DNA of 64,000 bases from Micromonospora costi. Its GTDB lineage: Bacteria > Actinomycetota > Actinomycetes > Mycobacteriales > Micromonosporaceae. The notes beneath the pieces were generated by a model, which was not told the DNA's origin, searched no databases, and saw nothing but the letters and a program-made list of their open reading frames with translations. This document shows, in pieces, positions 44,000 to 52,194 of the stretch; the stretch's first letter is position 1; the number at the start of each line of letters is the position of its first letter. The DNA is taken from contig NZ_RBAN01000001.1 of NCBI RefSeq assembly GCF_003626655.1, forward strand, positions 744,001 through 808,000, written 5' to 3'. Both the position numbers and the translations under genes were made by a program.

Positions 44000-44031
44000 C
44001 CGGGGCCGGCGCCACGTGGCGCCGGCCCCGG
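44000..44031. terminator. 32-bp perfect palindrome terminating the M36 gene
   Basis: CCGGGGCCGGCGCCAC (44000-44015) and GTGGCGCCGGCCCCGG (44016-44031) are exact complements with no extra loop bases. It begins 7 nt after the protease stop. No T-run, but the stem is very stable. Confidence 0.7.
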
Positions 44032-44078
44032 TCCGGGCCGGTCCCCGCCGGGCCGGGCCACCCGGCCGGGCCCCGGTC

Positions 44079-44939
44079 CTACCGCCGGGCCGGTCGCCGC
44101 CAGGCCGACCCGCCCGGCGGGCCCCAGAGCCGGTCGTCCGGGGCCGACCGATCCTCGTCGGGCCGGTCGGCCCGTACGAGGTGCCGCATGCGCAGCAGCA
44201 GGCTCAGCCCGAGCGAGACGAGCAGCCCGCCGAGCAGGAACGCGGCCTGCACCGCGCCGAAGCCACCCGAGCGGGACACCGGGCGGCCCGCATCCGCCAC
44301 CGGCGCCTCCGCGATCGGCTCGCCGGCCGGCGTGACCTCCTCCTCGACCTCCCCGGCTCCCGGGTCGTCCGGTTCGGTCGCCGTACCGGTCGGTTCCGGC
44401 GTGGCCCGTGTCGGCTCCGGCCGGGGCGACGCCGCCCGCACCCCGACCACGGTCCGGGTCGCGGACTGCCGGGCCAGCAGCCGCAGCCGCGCGTCGTACG
44501 CCTCGGCGGCGAGCGTGACCCGGCCCCGCGTCACGTCCTCGGCGAACGCGAGCCGGTAGCGGGCGGTCACCGTACGGTCCGGGCAAAGGGTGCCCGGGTC
44601 GAACTGGCGGTCGGTCAGCCGGGCCACCTCGCCGTCGGTCCGCACCTCCAGCGGGAAGGACCCGCTCTCCTCCACCCGGTCGAGCCTCACCTGGTCCAGC
44701 CGGATGCCCTCCACCCGGAGCACCAGCGACCACCGCACCTTCACGCAACCGCCCGTCGCGTCGGTGCGCGACACCACCGCGGAGACCGTCCGCACCTCGT
44801 CGCCCGCCGTGAACCGCTCGGGCAGGCCGCTCAGCCGGGTCGTGAAGGCGGCCTGCGCCGGCGCAGCCAGGGCGAGGACCGCCCCGGTCAGGCAGGCGAG
44901 CACCACCCCGCACCGCAGCGCGTACCGCCGCACCGTCAT
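44079..44939 (-). CDS. Secreted C-terminally anchored protein, unknown function
   Basis: The 286-residue protein has a signal peptide (LRCGVVLACLTGAVLALAAP, AQA-A), an extracellular beta-rich domain (about 33-165) with two Cys that may pair, a Pro/Thr/Glu-rich linker (RPEPTRATPEPTGTATEPDD) and one C-terminal membrane helix (AAFLLGGLLVSLGLSLLLRM) followed by a basic tail. No LPXTG. ATG 44939 is favoured since GAGGAGG is 8 nt before it; two in-frame GTGs precede it. Convergent with the M36 gene. I do not recognise the family. Confidence 0.8.
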   Translation of the reverse strand: MTVRRYALRCGVVLACLTGAVLALAAPAQAAFTTRLSGLPERFTAGDEVRTVSAVVSRTDATGGCVKVRWSLVLRVEGIRLDQVRLDRVEESGSFPLEVRTDGEVARLTDRQFDPGTLCPDRTVTARYRLAFAEDVTRGRVTLAAEAYDARLRLLARQSATRTVVGVRAASPRPEPTRATPEPTGTATEPDDPGAGEVEEEVTPAGEPIAEAPVADAGRPVSRSGGFGAVQAAFLLGGLLVSLGLSLLLRMRHLVRADRPDEDRSAPDDRLWGPPGGSAWRRPARR

Positions 44940-45110
44940 CACCACGACCTCCTCGTCCCTACCGGAACGCTAGGAGCGGGTACGCGGCCCGGCCAGACGG
45001 GCGTTGTGGCACCGGCCGCCAAGGATGACCCCGGTTATCACCCACCGTGCTGAACCGGTCACCACTCCCCCGCGACACGCCGTCCACGACGGCCGGGAGA
45101 GAATCGGCCG

Positions 45111-45779
45111 GTGTCCGAGCTCACCACCACCTTCGTCCGGCTGCACGCCCGGCTCGCCCCGGTGGCCTTCGTCCCCGAGGTGCGGCTGCACCAGGCGGAC
45201 GAGCCGATCGGGCTCTGGGAGCTGACCGAGGGTGAGTTCCACTCCGACCGGCCACCGCCGTTCTGGGCGTTCGCCTGGGCCGGCGGGCAGGCTCTGGCGC
45301 GCTATGTGACCGACCACCCCGAGCTGGTCGCCGGTCGCCGGGTGCTCGACCTGGCCTCCGGCTCCGGGTTGGTCGCCATCGCGGCCGCGCGGGCCGGTGC
45401 GGCCGCCGTCCGCGCCGTCGAGGTCGACGAGCTCGCGGTGGCCGCGGTGGCGCTGAACGCCGAGGCCAACGGCGTACGCGTCGACGCCGAGTTCGGCGAC
45501 ATCCTCGACGGCGACGCCGGGGGCGCCGAGGTGGTGCTCGCCGGTGACGTGTTCTACAGCGAGGCGATGGCCCGGCGGATGCTCCGGTTCCTGCTCCGCG
45601 CCGCCCGTGCCGGCGCGCGGGTGCTCGTGGGTGACCCCGGCCGGGCGTTCCTGCCGAGGGACCGCTTCGACGAGCTGGCCGTGTACGACGTGCCGGTGCC
45701 GCCGGCGCTGGAGACCGTGCGGGTGAAGCGCACCACCGTGTGGCAGCTGCGCCCGGGCCTGCCGAAGGCCGCCGACTAG
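45111..45779 (+). CDS. Class I SAM-dependent methyltransferase
   Basis: The 222-residue enzyme has a PrmA/ETFB-methyltransferase-like fold: VLDLASGSGLVAIAAARAGA (motif I), AVEVDELAVAAVALNAEANG (motif II) and VVLAGDVFYSEAMARRMLRF (post I). Substrate unknown; protein-lysine methylation is possible by analogy. GTG 45111 fits the start. A P450 gene begins 10 nt downstream, so the two may be co-transcribed. Confidence 0.9.
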   Translation: MSELTTTFVRLHARLAPVAFVPEVRLHQADEPIGLWELTEGEFHSDRPPPFWAFAWAGGQALARYVTDHPELVAGRRVLDLASGSGLVAIAAARAGAAAVRAVEVDELAVAAVALNAEANGVRVDAEFGDILDGDAGGAEVVLAGDVFYSEAMARRMLRFLLRAARAGARVLVGDPGRAFLPRDRFDELAVYDVPVPPALETVRVKRTTVWQLRPGLPKAAD

Positions 45780-45788
45780 CGTGTCGGC

Positions 45789-47045
45789 GTGCTGTTCCGC
45801 AGCTGGGCGCAGGTCGCCGAACCTGGTTGGCCGGACGTGGCCCGCGTGGCGGACCACGTCGGTGTGACGCACCTGGTGGTCACCCGGCACGCGCTGGTCC
45901 GGCAGGTGCTCACCGATCCGGTCACGTACCGGCCGGACAACGCGCTGGACGCGGTCACCCCGATGCCGGTCCACGCGCTGCGGGTGCTCGCCGGGCACCG
46001 GTTCCGGCTCCCGCCGACGCTGGCCAACAACGCGGGCGCGAGCCACCCGGAGATCCGGGCCATCGTCGCCGAGGCGCTGCACCCGAGCCGGGTCGCCGCG
46101 CAGCGGCCCTGGCTCACCGGGCTGGTCCGGGAGCGGGTCGCCCGGCTGAGCGCGGCCCTGGACGCCGGCGCGCCCGTCGACCTCTACGCGGATCTCGCCG
46201 CCGACCTGCCGCTGCTCGTCCTGGCCCGGCTGGTCGAGCTGCCGGACGCGCCGGTCGGCGCGGTGAAGGCGTTCGCGCGGGCCGCGCTGGAGCTGTTCTG
46301 GGCGCCGCTGGACGCCGACCGGCAGCTCGCGCTCGCCGCCGAGGTGGGCCGGTTCCACGGTGTGCTGCGCGACTTCGCGGGCACCGGCGGCGGCCTGGCC
46401 GCCGCCCTGCGCGCGGCCGGGCACCCGCCGGACGTGGTGGTCGGCGCGCTCTTCTTCCTGCTGGTGGCCGGGCAGGAGACGACCTCACAGTTCCTCACCC
46501 TGCTGCTGCACCGCCTGGCCGGCGAACCGGCGGTACGGGCCGGGCTGCGCGGCGGGGACGTGCCGGTGGCGGACGTCGTGGAGGAGGGCCTGCGGCTGGA
46601 GCCGCCGATCGTCACCTGGCGCCGCGTGGCGGCGGTGGACAGCACGCTGGACGGGACGCCGGTGCCGGCCGGGACGAGTCTCGTGCTCTGGCTGGCCCGG
46701 GCCGGCCGCGACCCGGACGTCGTCGCGTTCCCCGACGAGTTCCGCCCCGGCCAGCGCGGGTCCCGCCGGCACGTGGCCTTCGGCGCGGGCGCGCACCGCT
46801 GCGTCGGCGACGTGCTGGCGCGGATGGAGGCCGCCGTGGTGGTCGCCGAGGCCGCACCGCTGCTGGACGGGGTGGAGGTGGTACGTGCACCGTGGTGCCC
46901 GGACAACCTCACCTTCCGCATGCCCGACGCGTTCGTCGTCCGCCGCGCCGAGCCGGCCACGGCTCCGTTCCCGCGGCAGCCGGAGCCAGCGGCCGACCGG
47001 CAGGACGACGCCGTCCGACCGCCTGTCGAGCTGCCCCATATGTGA
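45789..47045 (+). CDS. Cytochrome P450
   Basis: The 418-residue P450 has the I-helix oxygen-activation motif AGQETTSQF, the ExxR motif (EEGLRLEP), the heme loop FGAGAHRCVGDVL with the Cys ligand, and a C-terminal Pro-rich tail. No ferredoxin or ferredoxin reductase gene is adjacent, so it depends on partners elsewhere. GTG 45789 is 10 nt after the methyltransferase stop. The substrate cannot be inferred. Confidence 0.93.
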   Translation: MLFRSWAQVAEPGWPDVARVADHVGVTHLVVTRHALVRQVLTDPVTYRPDNALDAVTPMPVHALRVLAGHRFRLPPTLANNAGASHPEIRAIVAEALHPSRVAAQRPWLTGLVRERVARLSAALDAGAPVDLYADLAADLPLLVLARLVELPDAPVGAVKAFARAALELFWAPLDADRQLALAAEVGRFHGVLRDFAGTGGGLAAALRAAGHPPDVVVGALFFLLVAGQETTSQFLTLLLHRLAGEPAVRAGLRGGDVPVADVVEEGLRLEPPIVTWRRVAAVDSTLDGTPVPAGTSLVLWLARAGRDPDVVAFPDEFRPGQRGSRRHVAFGAGAHRCVGDVLARMEAAVVVAEAAPLLDGVEVVRAPWCPDNLTFRMPDAFVVRRAEPATAPFPRQPEPAADRQDDAVRPPVELPHM

Positions 47046-47092
47046 GACCACGCTGAGGAGCGGGCCAAGGGCCAGCGCCGGGTCATCCCTGA

Positions 47093-47137
47093 GGGACCAG
47101 CCCACTTCGTCCCTGCGGGACCAGCCCACTTCGTCCC
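47093..47137. repeat. Two tandem 24-bp repeats with inner palindromes
   Basis: GGGACCAGCCCACTTCGTCCC occurs at 47093-47113 (21 bases, shown without its flank) and again 24 bp later at 47117-47137. Each copy holds GGGAC...GTCCC inverted half-sites separated by 11 nt. The repeat lies about 50 bp after the P450 stop. It could be a binding site pair or a weak terminator. Confidence 0.7.
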
Positions 47138-47298
47138 CCACGGGAACAGCCGCCACCCCGAGAACCCCGGCCACCGGCTTCCTGCCTACCTCCGCCCCAG
47201 ATCTGGGGCAGCTCGACAGCATCCTCAGAGGCACTCGACCGCAGAGCCCGCCCGCGCACTCCCGGCCGCCCCACACCGCCCGCCGCCCCACCGCGGGA

Positions 47299-47312
47299 CT
47301 GACGAAAGTCAG
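47299..47312. promoter_or_regulatory. CTGACGAAAGTCAG box upstream of the ABC operon
   Basis: CTGAC-GAAA-GTCAG is a perfect 5-4-5 palindrome 60 bp before the ABC ATP-binding gene. A near copy (CCGACGAAAGTCAG) lies before the neighbouring sensor-kinase gene at 51439. The LuxR-type response regulator at 49151 is the likely binder. Confidence 0.55.
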
Positions 47313-47359
47313 GGTGCGCCGGTGCCGTTCGGGCACGGCGGGACGGCCTCCCGCGCGCC

Positions 47360-47365
47360 TAGCGT
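47360..47365 (+). promoter_or_regulatory. -10 element of a leaderless ABC-operon transcript
   Basis: TAGCGT ends 6 nt before ATG 47372, with no ribosome site between them, so transcription should start at or next to the ATG. No good -35 is seen, consistent with activation from the upstream box. Confidence 0.45.
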
Positions 47366-47371
47366 CAACGC

Positions 47372-48304
47372 ATGATCACTTTACGTGGGTTGACGAAGCG
47401 GTTCGGAGGGACGACCGCCGTCGACGACCTGACCGTCGACATCGCACCCGGCCGGGTCACCGGGTTCCTCGGCCCGAACGGCGCCGGCAAGTCCACCACC
47501 ATGCGGATGATCCTGGGCCTCGACCGGCCCACCGCCGGGAGGGCGCTGGTCGGCGGGCGGCCGTACCGGGAGTTGCGCCACCCGCTGTACGAGGTCGGGG
47601 CCCTGCTCGACGCGAAGGCCATCCACCCGGCGCGGTCCGGGCGCGCGCACCTGCTCGCCATGGCCCGCAGCAACGGCGTCCCGGCCCGCCGGGTCGACGA
47701 GGTGCTCGCCACCGTCGGGCTCGACGACCGGGCCGCCGCCAAGCCCGGCCGGACCCTCTCCCTGGGCATGGGCCAGCGGCTCGGCATCGCCGGGGCGCTG
47801 CTCGGCGACCCGCCGGTGCTGATGTTCGACGAGCCGGTCAACGGGCTCGACCCGGACGGGGTGCGCTGGGTGCGCCAGCTCATGCGCTCCCTCGCCGGGC
47901 AGGGGCGCACCATCTTCGTCTCCAGCCACCTCATGAGCGAGATGCAGCTCACCGCCGACCGGCTCGTCGTCATCGGTCGGGGACGGCTGCTCGCCGACGC
48001 GCCGATCACCGAGGTGATCGCGGGCAGCGCGGTGGCGGTCCGGGTACGCAGCCCGCAGCCGGCCGGGCTGGCCGCGCTCGCCGACCGGCTCACGGCCGCC
48101 GGCGCCACCGTCGAACCGGCCGGCCCGGACGAGCTGACCGTCACCGGCGCCACCGCCGACCGGATCGGTGACCTGGCCCACGAGCTGGGCGTGCGGTTGC
48201 ACGAGCTGAGCCCGCACGGCGCGTCGCTGGAGCGCGCGTTCATGGATTTGACCGCCGACAGCGTCGAGTACGCGGGCGTCCCCACCGGAGGCGAGACCCG
48301 ATGA
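47372..48304 (+). CDS. ABC-2 type exporter, ATP-binding protein
   Basis: The 310-residue ATPase has Walker A (GPNGAGKST), a variant signature LSLGMGQRL in place of LSGGQ, Walker B with catalytic Glu (VLMFDEPVNGLDP) and the H-loop (FVSSHLMSEM). The C-terminal 80 residues form the small domain typical of drug/antimicrobial exporters. It overlaps the permease by 4 nt (ATGA). The nearby convergent two-component system likely regulates it. Confidence 0.94.
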   Translation: MITLRGLTKRFGGTTAVDDLTVDIAPGRVTGFLGPNGAGKSTTMRMILGLDRPTAGRALVGGRPYRELRHPLYEVGALLDAKAIHPARSGRAHLLAMARSNGVPARRVDEVLATVGLDDRAAAKPGRTLSLGMGQRLGIAGALLGDPPVLMFDEPVNGLDPDGVRWVRQLMRSLAGQGRTIFVSSHLMSEMQLTADRLVVIGRGRLLADAPITEVIAGSAVAVRVRSPQPAGLAALADRLTAAGATVEPAGPDELTVTGATADRIGDLAHELGVRLHELSPHGASLERAFMDLTADSVEYAGVPTGGETR

Positions 48305-49104
48305 CCACCACCCTCACCACGGCCCGACCCGCCACCCGCTCGGGCGGCTTCGGCGGCACGGTCGCCGCCGAGTGGACGAAGCTCTGGTCGGTCCGCAGCA
48401 CCTGGTGGACCCTGCTCGCCGCGGCGCTCGTGACCGCCGCCACGGCCGGGCAGCTCGCCATCTACGCGGCCAACGCGAACACCAACGACGACCCGGCCGA
48501 CGACGCCGGGATCGTCACCGTGGGCAGCGTCCTCGCCAGCTCGGTGGAACTCGCCCAGTACGCCGTGCTCGCCCTCGGCCTGCTCGCGATCACCAGCGAG
48601 TTCACGAGCGGCACGATCCGTACGACGTTGCAGTGCACGCCGTCGCGCGGCCGCGTACTGCTGGCCAAGGCCGTGGTGACGGCGGCCGTGACGTTCCCCG
48701 CGGGCCTGCTGCTCGGCGGCGTCGGCGTGCTCGTGGCCCGGCCGGTGCTCGGCGAGTGGGGCAGCGCCCCCGCCGCCGGCACGGCCCGCGACGTGCTGGC
48801 GTTCGCCACCTACCTGGCGCTGGTCGCGGTGCTGGCGCTGGGGCTCGGAGCCGCCCTGCGCAGCGCGGTGCTCACCCTGGTCGTGCTCGTGGCCACGCTG
48901 ATGATCGTGCCGCTGTCACTCCAGGAGCCGGACATCGCCGTGCTCAACCGGATCGCGGACGGCTTCCCCGGCGTGGCGGGCAACCACTTCCTCGCCGGGG
49001 ACACCGATCCCTACCCGGCCGCCGTGGGGCTGCTGCTGCTCGCCGGCTGGGCGGTCGCCGCACTCGCGCTCGGCCGCGCCGCGCTGCGCCGCCGGGACGC
49101 CTGA
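48301..49104 (+). CDS. ABC-2 type exporter, permease
   Basis: The 267-residue permease has about six membrane helices (WWTLLAAALVTAATAGQLAI, QYAVLALGLLAITSEFTSG, VVTAAVTFPAGLLLGGVGVL and others) and the ABC-2 loop ITSEFTSGTIRTTL. Export substrate is unknown; peptide antibiotics or lipids are possible. ATG overlaps the ATPase stop. A 15-bp stem terminator follows. Confidence 0.92.
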   Translation: MTTTLTTARPATRSGGFGGTVAAEWTKLWSVRSTWWTLLAAALVTAATAGQLAIYAANANTNDDPADDAGIVTVGSVLASSVELAQYAVLALGLLAITSEFTSGTIRTTLQCTPSRGRVLLAKAVVTAAVTFPAGLLLGGVGVLVARPVLGEWGSAPAAGTARDVLAFATYLALVAVLALGLGAALRSAVLTLVVLVATLMIVPLSLQEPDIAVLNRIADGFPGVAGNHFLAGDTDPYPAAVGLLLLAGWAVAALALGRAALRRRDA

Positions 49105-49117
49105 CACCGACGGTCCG

Positions 49118-49152
49118 GACGGGTCCCGGGGCCGCGCGCCCCGGGACCCGTC
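49118..49152. terminator. 15-bp hairpin between the exporter and response regulator
   Basis: GACGGGTCCCGGGGC (49118-49132) and GCCCCGGGACCCGTC (49138-49152) pair perfectly with a CGCGC loop. It overlaps the stop codon of the convergent response-regulator gene by 2 bases and can terminate both transcripts. Confidence 0.8.
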
Positions 49153-49828
49153 ACTCCTCGACCAGCCCCGCCTCGTACGCGAGGATGGCCGCCTGCACCC
49201 GGTTGCGCACCTCCAGCCGCGTGAAGATGCTGGTCAGGTACGTCTTCACGGTGCCCTCGACCAGGTAGAGCCGGCGGGCGATCTCGGCGTTGGACAGCCC
49301 CGCCCCCACCAGCGCCAGCACCTCCCGCTCCCGGTCGGTGAGCCCCGCCGTGCGGTCCCGGGCCACCGGCCGCCGTGCCAGCCGGCCGCCGCCCAGCTCG
49401 ATGACCCGGCGCGCCACCCGCGGCGACAGGTACGCCCCGCCGTCGGCCACCGCGTGCACACCGGCGATCAGCTCGCGGGGGTCTCCGGACTTGAGCACGA
49501 AACCGCTCGCCCCGTGCCCCAGCGCCCGCGCGATGTGGTCGTCCTCGCCGAACGTGGTGAGCATGACCGTCGCCGTCCCCGGCACCAGCCGGCGGATCTC
49601 GGCGGCCGCGCTGAGCCCGTCGAGCCGGGGCATCCGGATGTCCAGCAGGGCGACGCGCGGCCGGTGCGCCCGCACCAGCTCCACGGCCGCCCGGCCGTCG
49701 CCCGCCTCGGCGACGACCTCGATACCCGGGTCCGTCGCGAGGATCGCCCGTACGCCCGCCCGGATCATCGCCTCGTCGTCGGCGAGCACGACCCGGACCG
49801 GCGCGGTGGTGGTGGTGTCACTGTTCAC
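49151..49828 (-). CDS. LuxR-family response regulator
   Basis: The 225-residue NarL-type regulator has a receiver domain (VVLADDEAMIRAGVRAIL, phosphoacceptor Asp in ALLDIRMPRLDG, VMLTTFGEDD, VLKSG) and a C-terminal HTH (LTDREREVLALVGAGLSNAE, then EGTVKTYLTSIFTRLE). GTG 49828 overlaps the sensor-kinase stop (GTGA). With the convergent ABC exporter it resembles LiaRS/DesKR-type modules responding to envelope stress. Confidence 0.94.
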   Translation of the reverse strand: MNSDTTTTAPVRVVLADDEAMIRAGVRAILATDPGIEVVAEAGDGRAAVELVRAHRPRVALLDIRMPRLDGLSAAAEIRRLVPGTATVMLTTFGEDDHIARALGHGASGFVLKSGDPRELIAGVHAVADGGAYLSPRVARRVIELGGGRLARRPVARDRTAGLTDREREVLALVGAGLSNAEIARRLYLVEGTVKTYLTSIFTRLEVRNRVQAAILAYEAGLVEE

Positions 49829-51402
49829 TGGTCGATCCGCTCCTTGCTGACCAGCCGCCCGTCGGTGAAGCAGAGCCGCCACGTCGGCTGCGCCAGCGGG
49901 AAGTTGCCGTCTGTGTAGTACTCGCACCCGGCCCGGTCGGTGCCCGCGGGCCGGTCGAGCTGGCGTCGGGGCAGCCCCGGCAGGTCGGCCCGCACGGCAC
50001 CGACGCGCAGCCCGTCGAACGTGGCCTCGTCGAGCACCGTGCCGGCCGTCGCCACCGGGTAGTAGACGAGCGACAGCACGAGCGCGAGCCCGGCCGGCGC
50101 GCCGAGCGCCGCCAGCAGGCTACGCCGGACCCGCCGGCGCGCCTCCCGCAGCCGCCGCTCCGCGTCCACCGGCCGCTCCCCCGGCCCGGGACGCCCGGCT
50201 CCCGGCTGCCCGTCGGCGCCGGCCGGCGCGGGCCGGTCCGGTGCCGGACCGGCGACCGGCAGCCAGGCCCGCACCGCGAAGCCGCCGCCCGCCTCCGGGC
50301 CCGCGTCGAGGGACCCGCCGGCCAGGCGTACGCGCTCGGCGAGCGCCAGCAGCCCGCTGCCGTGCGAGGGTGGGCCGGGCAGCGGGCCGGCCGGAGGCCT
50401 GGCGTTGACCACCGCCACCTCGAGCCGGTCGCCGGAACGGGCCAGCCGCACGTCGACCGGTGCGCCCGGGGCGTACCGGGCCGCGTTCGTCAGCGCCTCA
50501 CGGACCAGGCGGTGCGCGGCGTGCCCGACCACCGTCGGCACCTCCGCGGTGTCCGGGGCGGCGTCCAGCCGTACCGCCATGCCGGCCTCACGCGCGCCGT
50601 CGACCAGGTCGGCGACGCTCTCGTCGGCCGGCCGGGTACCGGCACCGCCCCCCTCGTCGCGCAGCAACCCGATGACCTCGTGCAGCCGCTCGGTGGCGGC
50701 GGCCACGGACGCGCGCAGCTCCCCCGCCGCCGCCCGGTGCCCGTCGGCGAGGTCCGGGGCGACCTCCAGGGCGGCCGCGCGCAGCGCGATGAGGCTGAGG
50801 TCGTGACCCAGCGAGTCGTGCATCTCCTGCGCGATGCGGGCGCGTTCCCGCAGCCGGATCCGCTCGGCGGCGCCCCGCGCCTCCCGGGCCAGCGCGTCGG
50901 CGTGCCGGTGGCCGGCCTCGGCCAGCTCGTGCTGCTGCCGCCGGTACCGGCCGACCAGCCACGGGAACACCCCGGCGAAGAGCAGCACCGAGGCGAGCAG
51001 GAACCAGGTCGCCGCGCCGGTGCCGAGCAGCCCCAGGTTCAACGCGGTGCCACCGGCCGCGATCAGGCCGAAGGCGGCCACGGCGGGACCCGCGGTGGCG
51101 CTGCGCCGGCCCGTCAGGTAGCTGAACACCGGGATGGCGAAGACGAAGTTGCCCTGGAACAGCGAGCCCAGCACCGCCAGCGTCAGGGCGGCCACCGGCC
51201 AGCGCCGGCTCACCGCGACCGCCGCGGCGAGCACCGCCAGCCCGGCGACGACCACCGGCAGCCAGTGCCGCGGGTACGGCGGGGTCAGCCCGGCGTACGC
51301 GATCGGCGCCGCGAGCGCCGCCCACAGCAGCACGTCCCGGAGCACACGCCGCCGCCGCAGCGCGACCCGCCACGCCGTGCGCACCCACCCCCACCTGGTC
51401 AC
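49825..51402 (-). CDS. Sensor histidine kinase (NarL/DesK type)
   Basis: The 525-residue kinase has about six N-terminal membrane helices, a HisKA_3 box with His in RARIAQEMHDSLGHDLSL, an HATPase domain (VREALTNAARYAPGAPV, HGSGLLALAERVRLAGG) and an unusual C-terminal part: a Pro/Gly linker, one further membrane helix (SLLAALGAPAGLALVLSLVY) and a 75-residue outer domain with a pair of Cys. GTG 51402 is chosen because a -10 (TAGCCT) ends 7 nt before it; GTG 51420 is the longer alternative. Confidence 0.9.
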   Translation of the reverse strand: MTRWGWVRTAWRVALRRRRVLRDVLLWAALAAPIAYAGLTPPYPRHWLPVVVAGLAVLAAAVAVSRRWPVAALTLAVLGSLFQGNFVFAIPVFSYLTGRRSATAGPAVAAFGLIAAGGTALNLGLLGTGAATWFLLASVLLFAGVFPWLVGRYRRQQHELAEAGHRHADALAREARGAAERIRLRERARIAQEMHDSLGHDLSLIALRAAALEVAPDLADGHRAAAGELRASVAAATERLHEVIGLLRDEGGGAGTRPADESVADLVDGAREAGMAVRLDAAPDTAEVPTVVGHAAHRLVREALTNAARYAPGAPVDVRLARSGDRLEVAVVNARPPAGPLPGPPSHGSGLLALAERVRLAGGSLDAGPEAGGGFAVRAWLPVAGPAPDRPAPAGADGQPGAGRPGPGERPVDAERRLREARRRVRRSLLAALGAPAGLALVLSLVYYPVATAGTVLDEATFDGLRVGAVRADLPGLPRRQLDRPAGTDRAGCEYYTDGNFPLAQPTWRLCFTDGRLVSKERIDQ

Positions 51403-51409
51403 GGCGGCC

Positions 51410-51415
51410 AGGCTA
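51410..51415 (-). promoter_or_regulatory. -10 element of a leaderless sensor-kinase transcript
   Basis: TAGCCT on the minus strand lies 7 nt before GTG 51402 with no ribosome site between. The CCGACGAAAGTCAG box at 51439 lies directly upstream of the expected -35. Confidence 0.45.
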
Positions 51416-51438
51416 CCCACCGCTGGCAGAGGCGGGCA

Positions 51439-51452
51439 CCGACGAAAGTCAG
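51439..51452. promoter_or_regulatory. CTGACGAAAGTCAG-type box upstream of the sensor kinase
   Basis: CCGAC-GAAA-GTCAG differs by one base from the perfect box at 47299. On the minus strand it lies just upstream of the -35 position of the sensor-kinase promoter. Joint control of the kinase-regulator operon and the exporter is inferred. Confidence 0.5.
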
Positions 51453-51456
51453 GTGT

Positions 51457-52194
51457 TCAGCCGATCTCCTCGGCCCACGCGCGCCAGTCGTCCAGCACGC
51501 CGTGCAGGGCCGGGGTGAGCCAGCCCGGCGCGGACCGCCGGAACACGCCGGGATCCATGGCGCCGGCCCCGGCCGGCAGCGCACCGAGCAGGTTCGGCAC
51601 CAGGTCGGACAGGTTCGTCCAGTGCACCAGCTCCGGCGCCGCGGGCCACGCCCCGATGACCACCCCGGCGGGCACCGCCCGGCGGTCCAGCGCCTCCAGC
51701 GTCAGCGCGGTGTGGTTGAGCGTGCCCAGCCCCGCGCGGGCCACCACGACGGCCGGCGCGCCCAGCGAGACCGCAAGGTCCGCCACCGTCCACGGCTCGC
51801 CCGACGGGCGCAGCCCCATCGGGACGAGCAGCCCGCCGGCCCCCTCCACCAGCACCAGGTCGTGCTTGTCGGCCTCCTCGCGGACCGCGTCGACCGCCGT
51901 GTAGAGCTCCAGCGGCTCCATCTCGGCGACCCGGGCCGCGGTCAGCGGGGCGAGCGGGTCCGGGAAGCTGGCCAGGGTCCGGCCGGTGAGCGGAGCGGCC
52001 AGGCGCTGCACCGCGTCCACGTCGCCGGGATCGCCCGTCGCCGTACCGGTCTGGCCCGGCTTCAGGACGGCCACCCGCAGCCCGGCGGCCTGCGCGGCCG
52101 CGGTGATCGCCGCCGTCACCACCGTCTTGCCGACCTCGGTGTCCGTGCCGGTCACCACCACCGGCCCCCGCCACGGCGCGATCATGGTGCTCAT
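51457..52194 (-). CDS. bioD: Dethiobiotin synthetase
   Basis: The 245-residue ATP-dependent enzyme closes the ureido ring of biotin by carboxylating 7,8-diaminopelargonate. It has the P-loop VVVTGTDTEVGKTVVTAAI, the substrate lysine in VLKPGQTG, and VLVEGAGGLLVPM. ATG 52194 overlaps the bioF stop by 4 nt. The gene lies last in the leftward bioF-bioD operon. Confidence 0.95.
   Translation of the reverse strand: MSTMIAPWRGPVVVTGTDTEVGKTVVTAAITAAAQAAGLRVAVLKPGQTGTATGDPGDVDAVQRLAAPLTGRTLASFPDPLAPLTAARVAEMEPLELYTAVDAVREEADKHDLVLVEGAGGLLVPMGLRPSGEPWTVADLAVSLGAPAVVVARAGLGTLNHTALTLEALDRRAVPAGVVIGAWPAAPELVHWTNLSDLVPNLLGALPAGAGAMDPGVFRRSAPGWLTPALHGVLDDWRAWAEEIG

Larger units (their letters stand above)
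47046..47371. other. Intergenic region with tandem repeats and an operator
   Basis: No gene in 326 bp. It contains two 24-bp repeats (47093-47137), a CTGAC-GAAA-GTCAG palindrome (47299-47312) and the leaderless promoter of the ABC operon. Confidence 0.6.
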
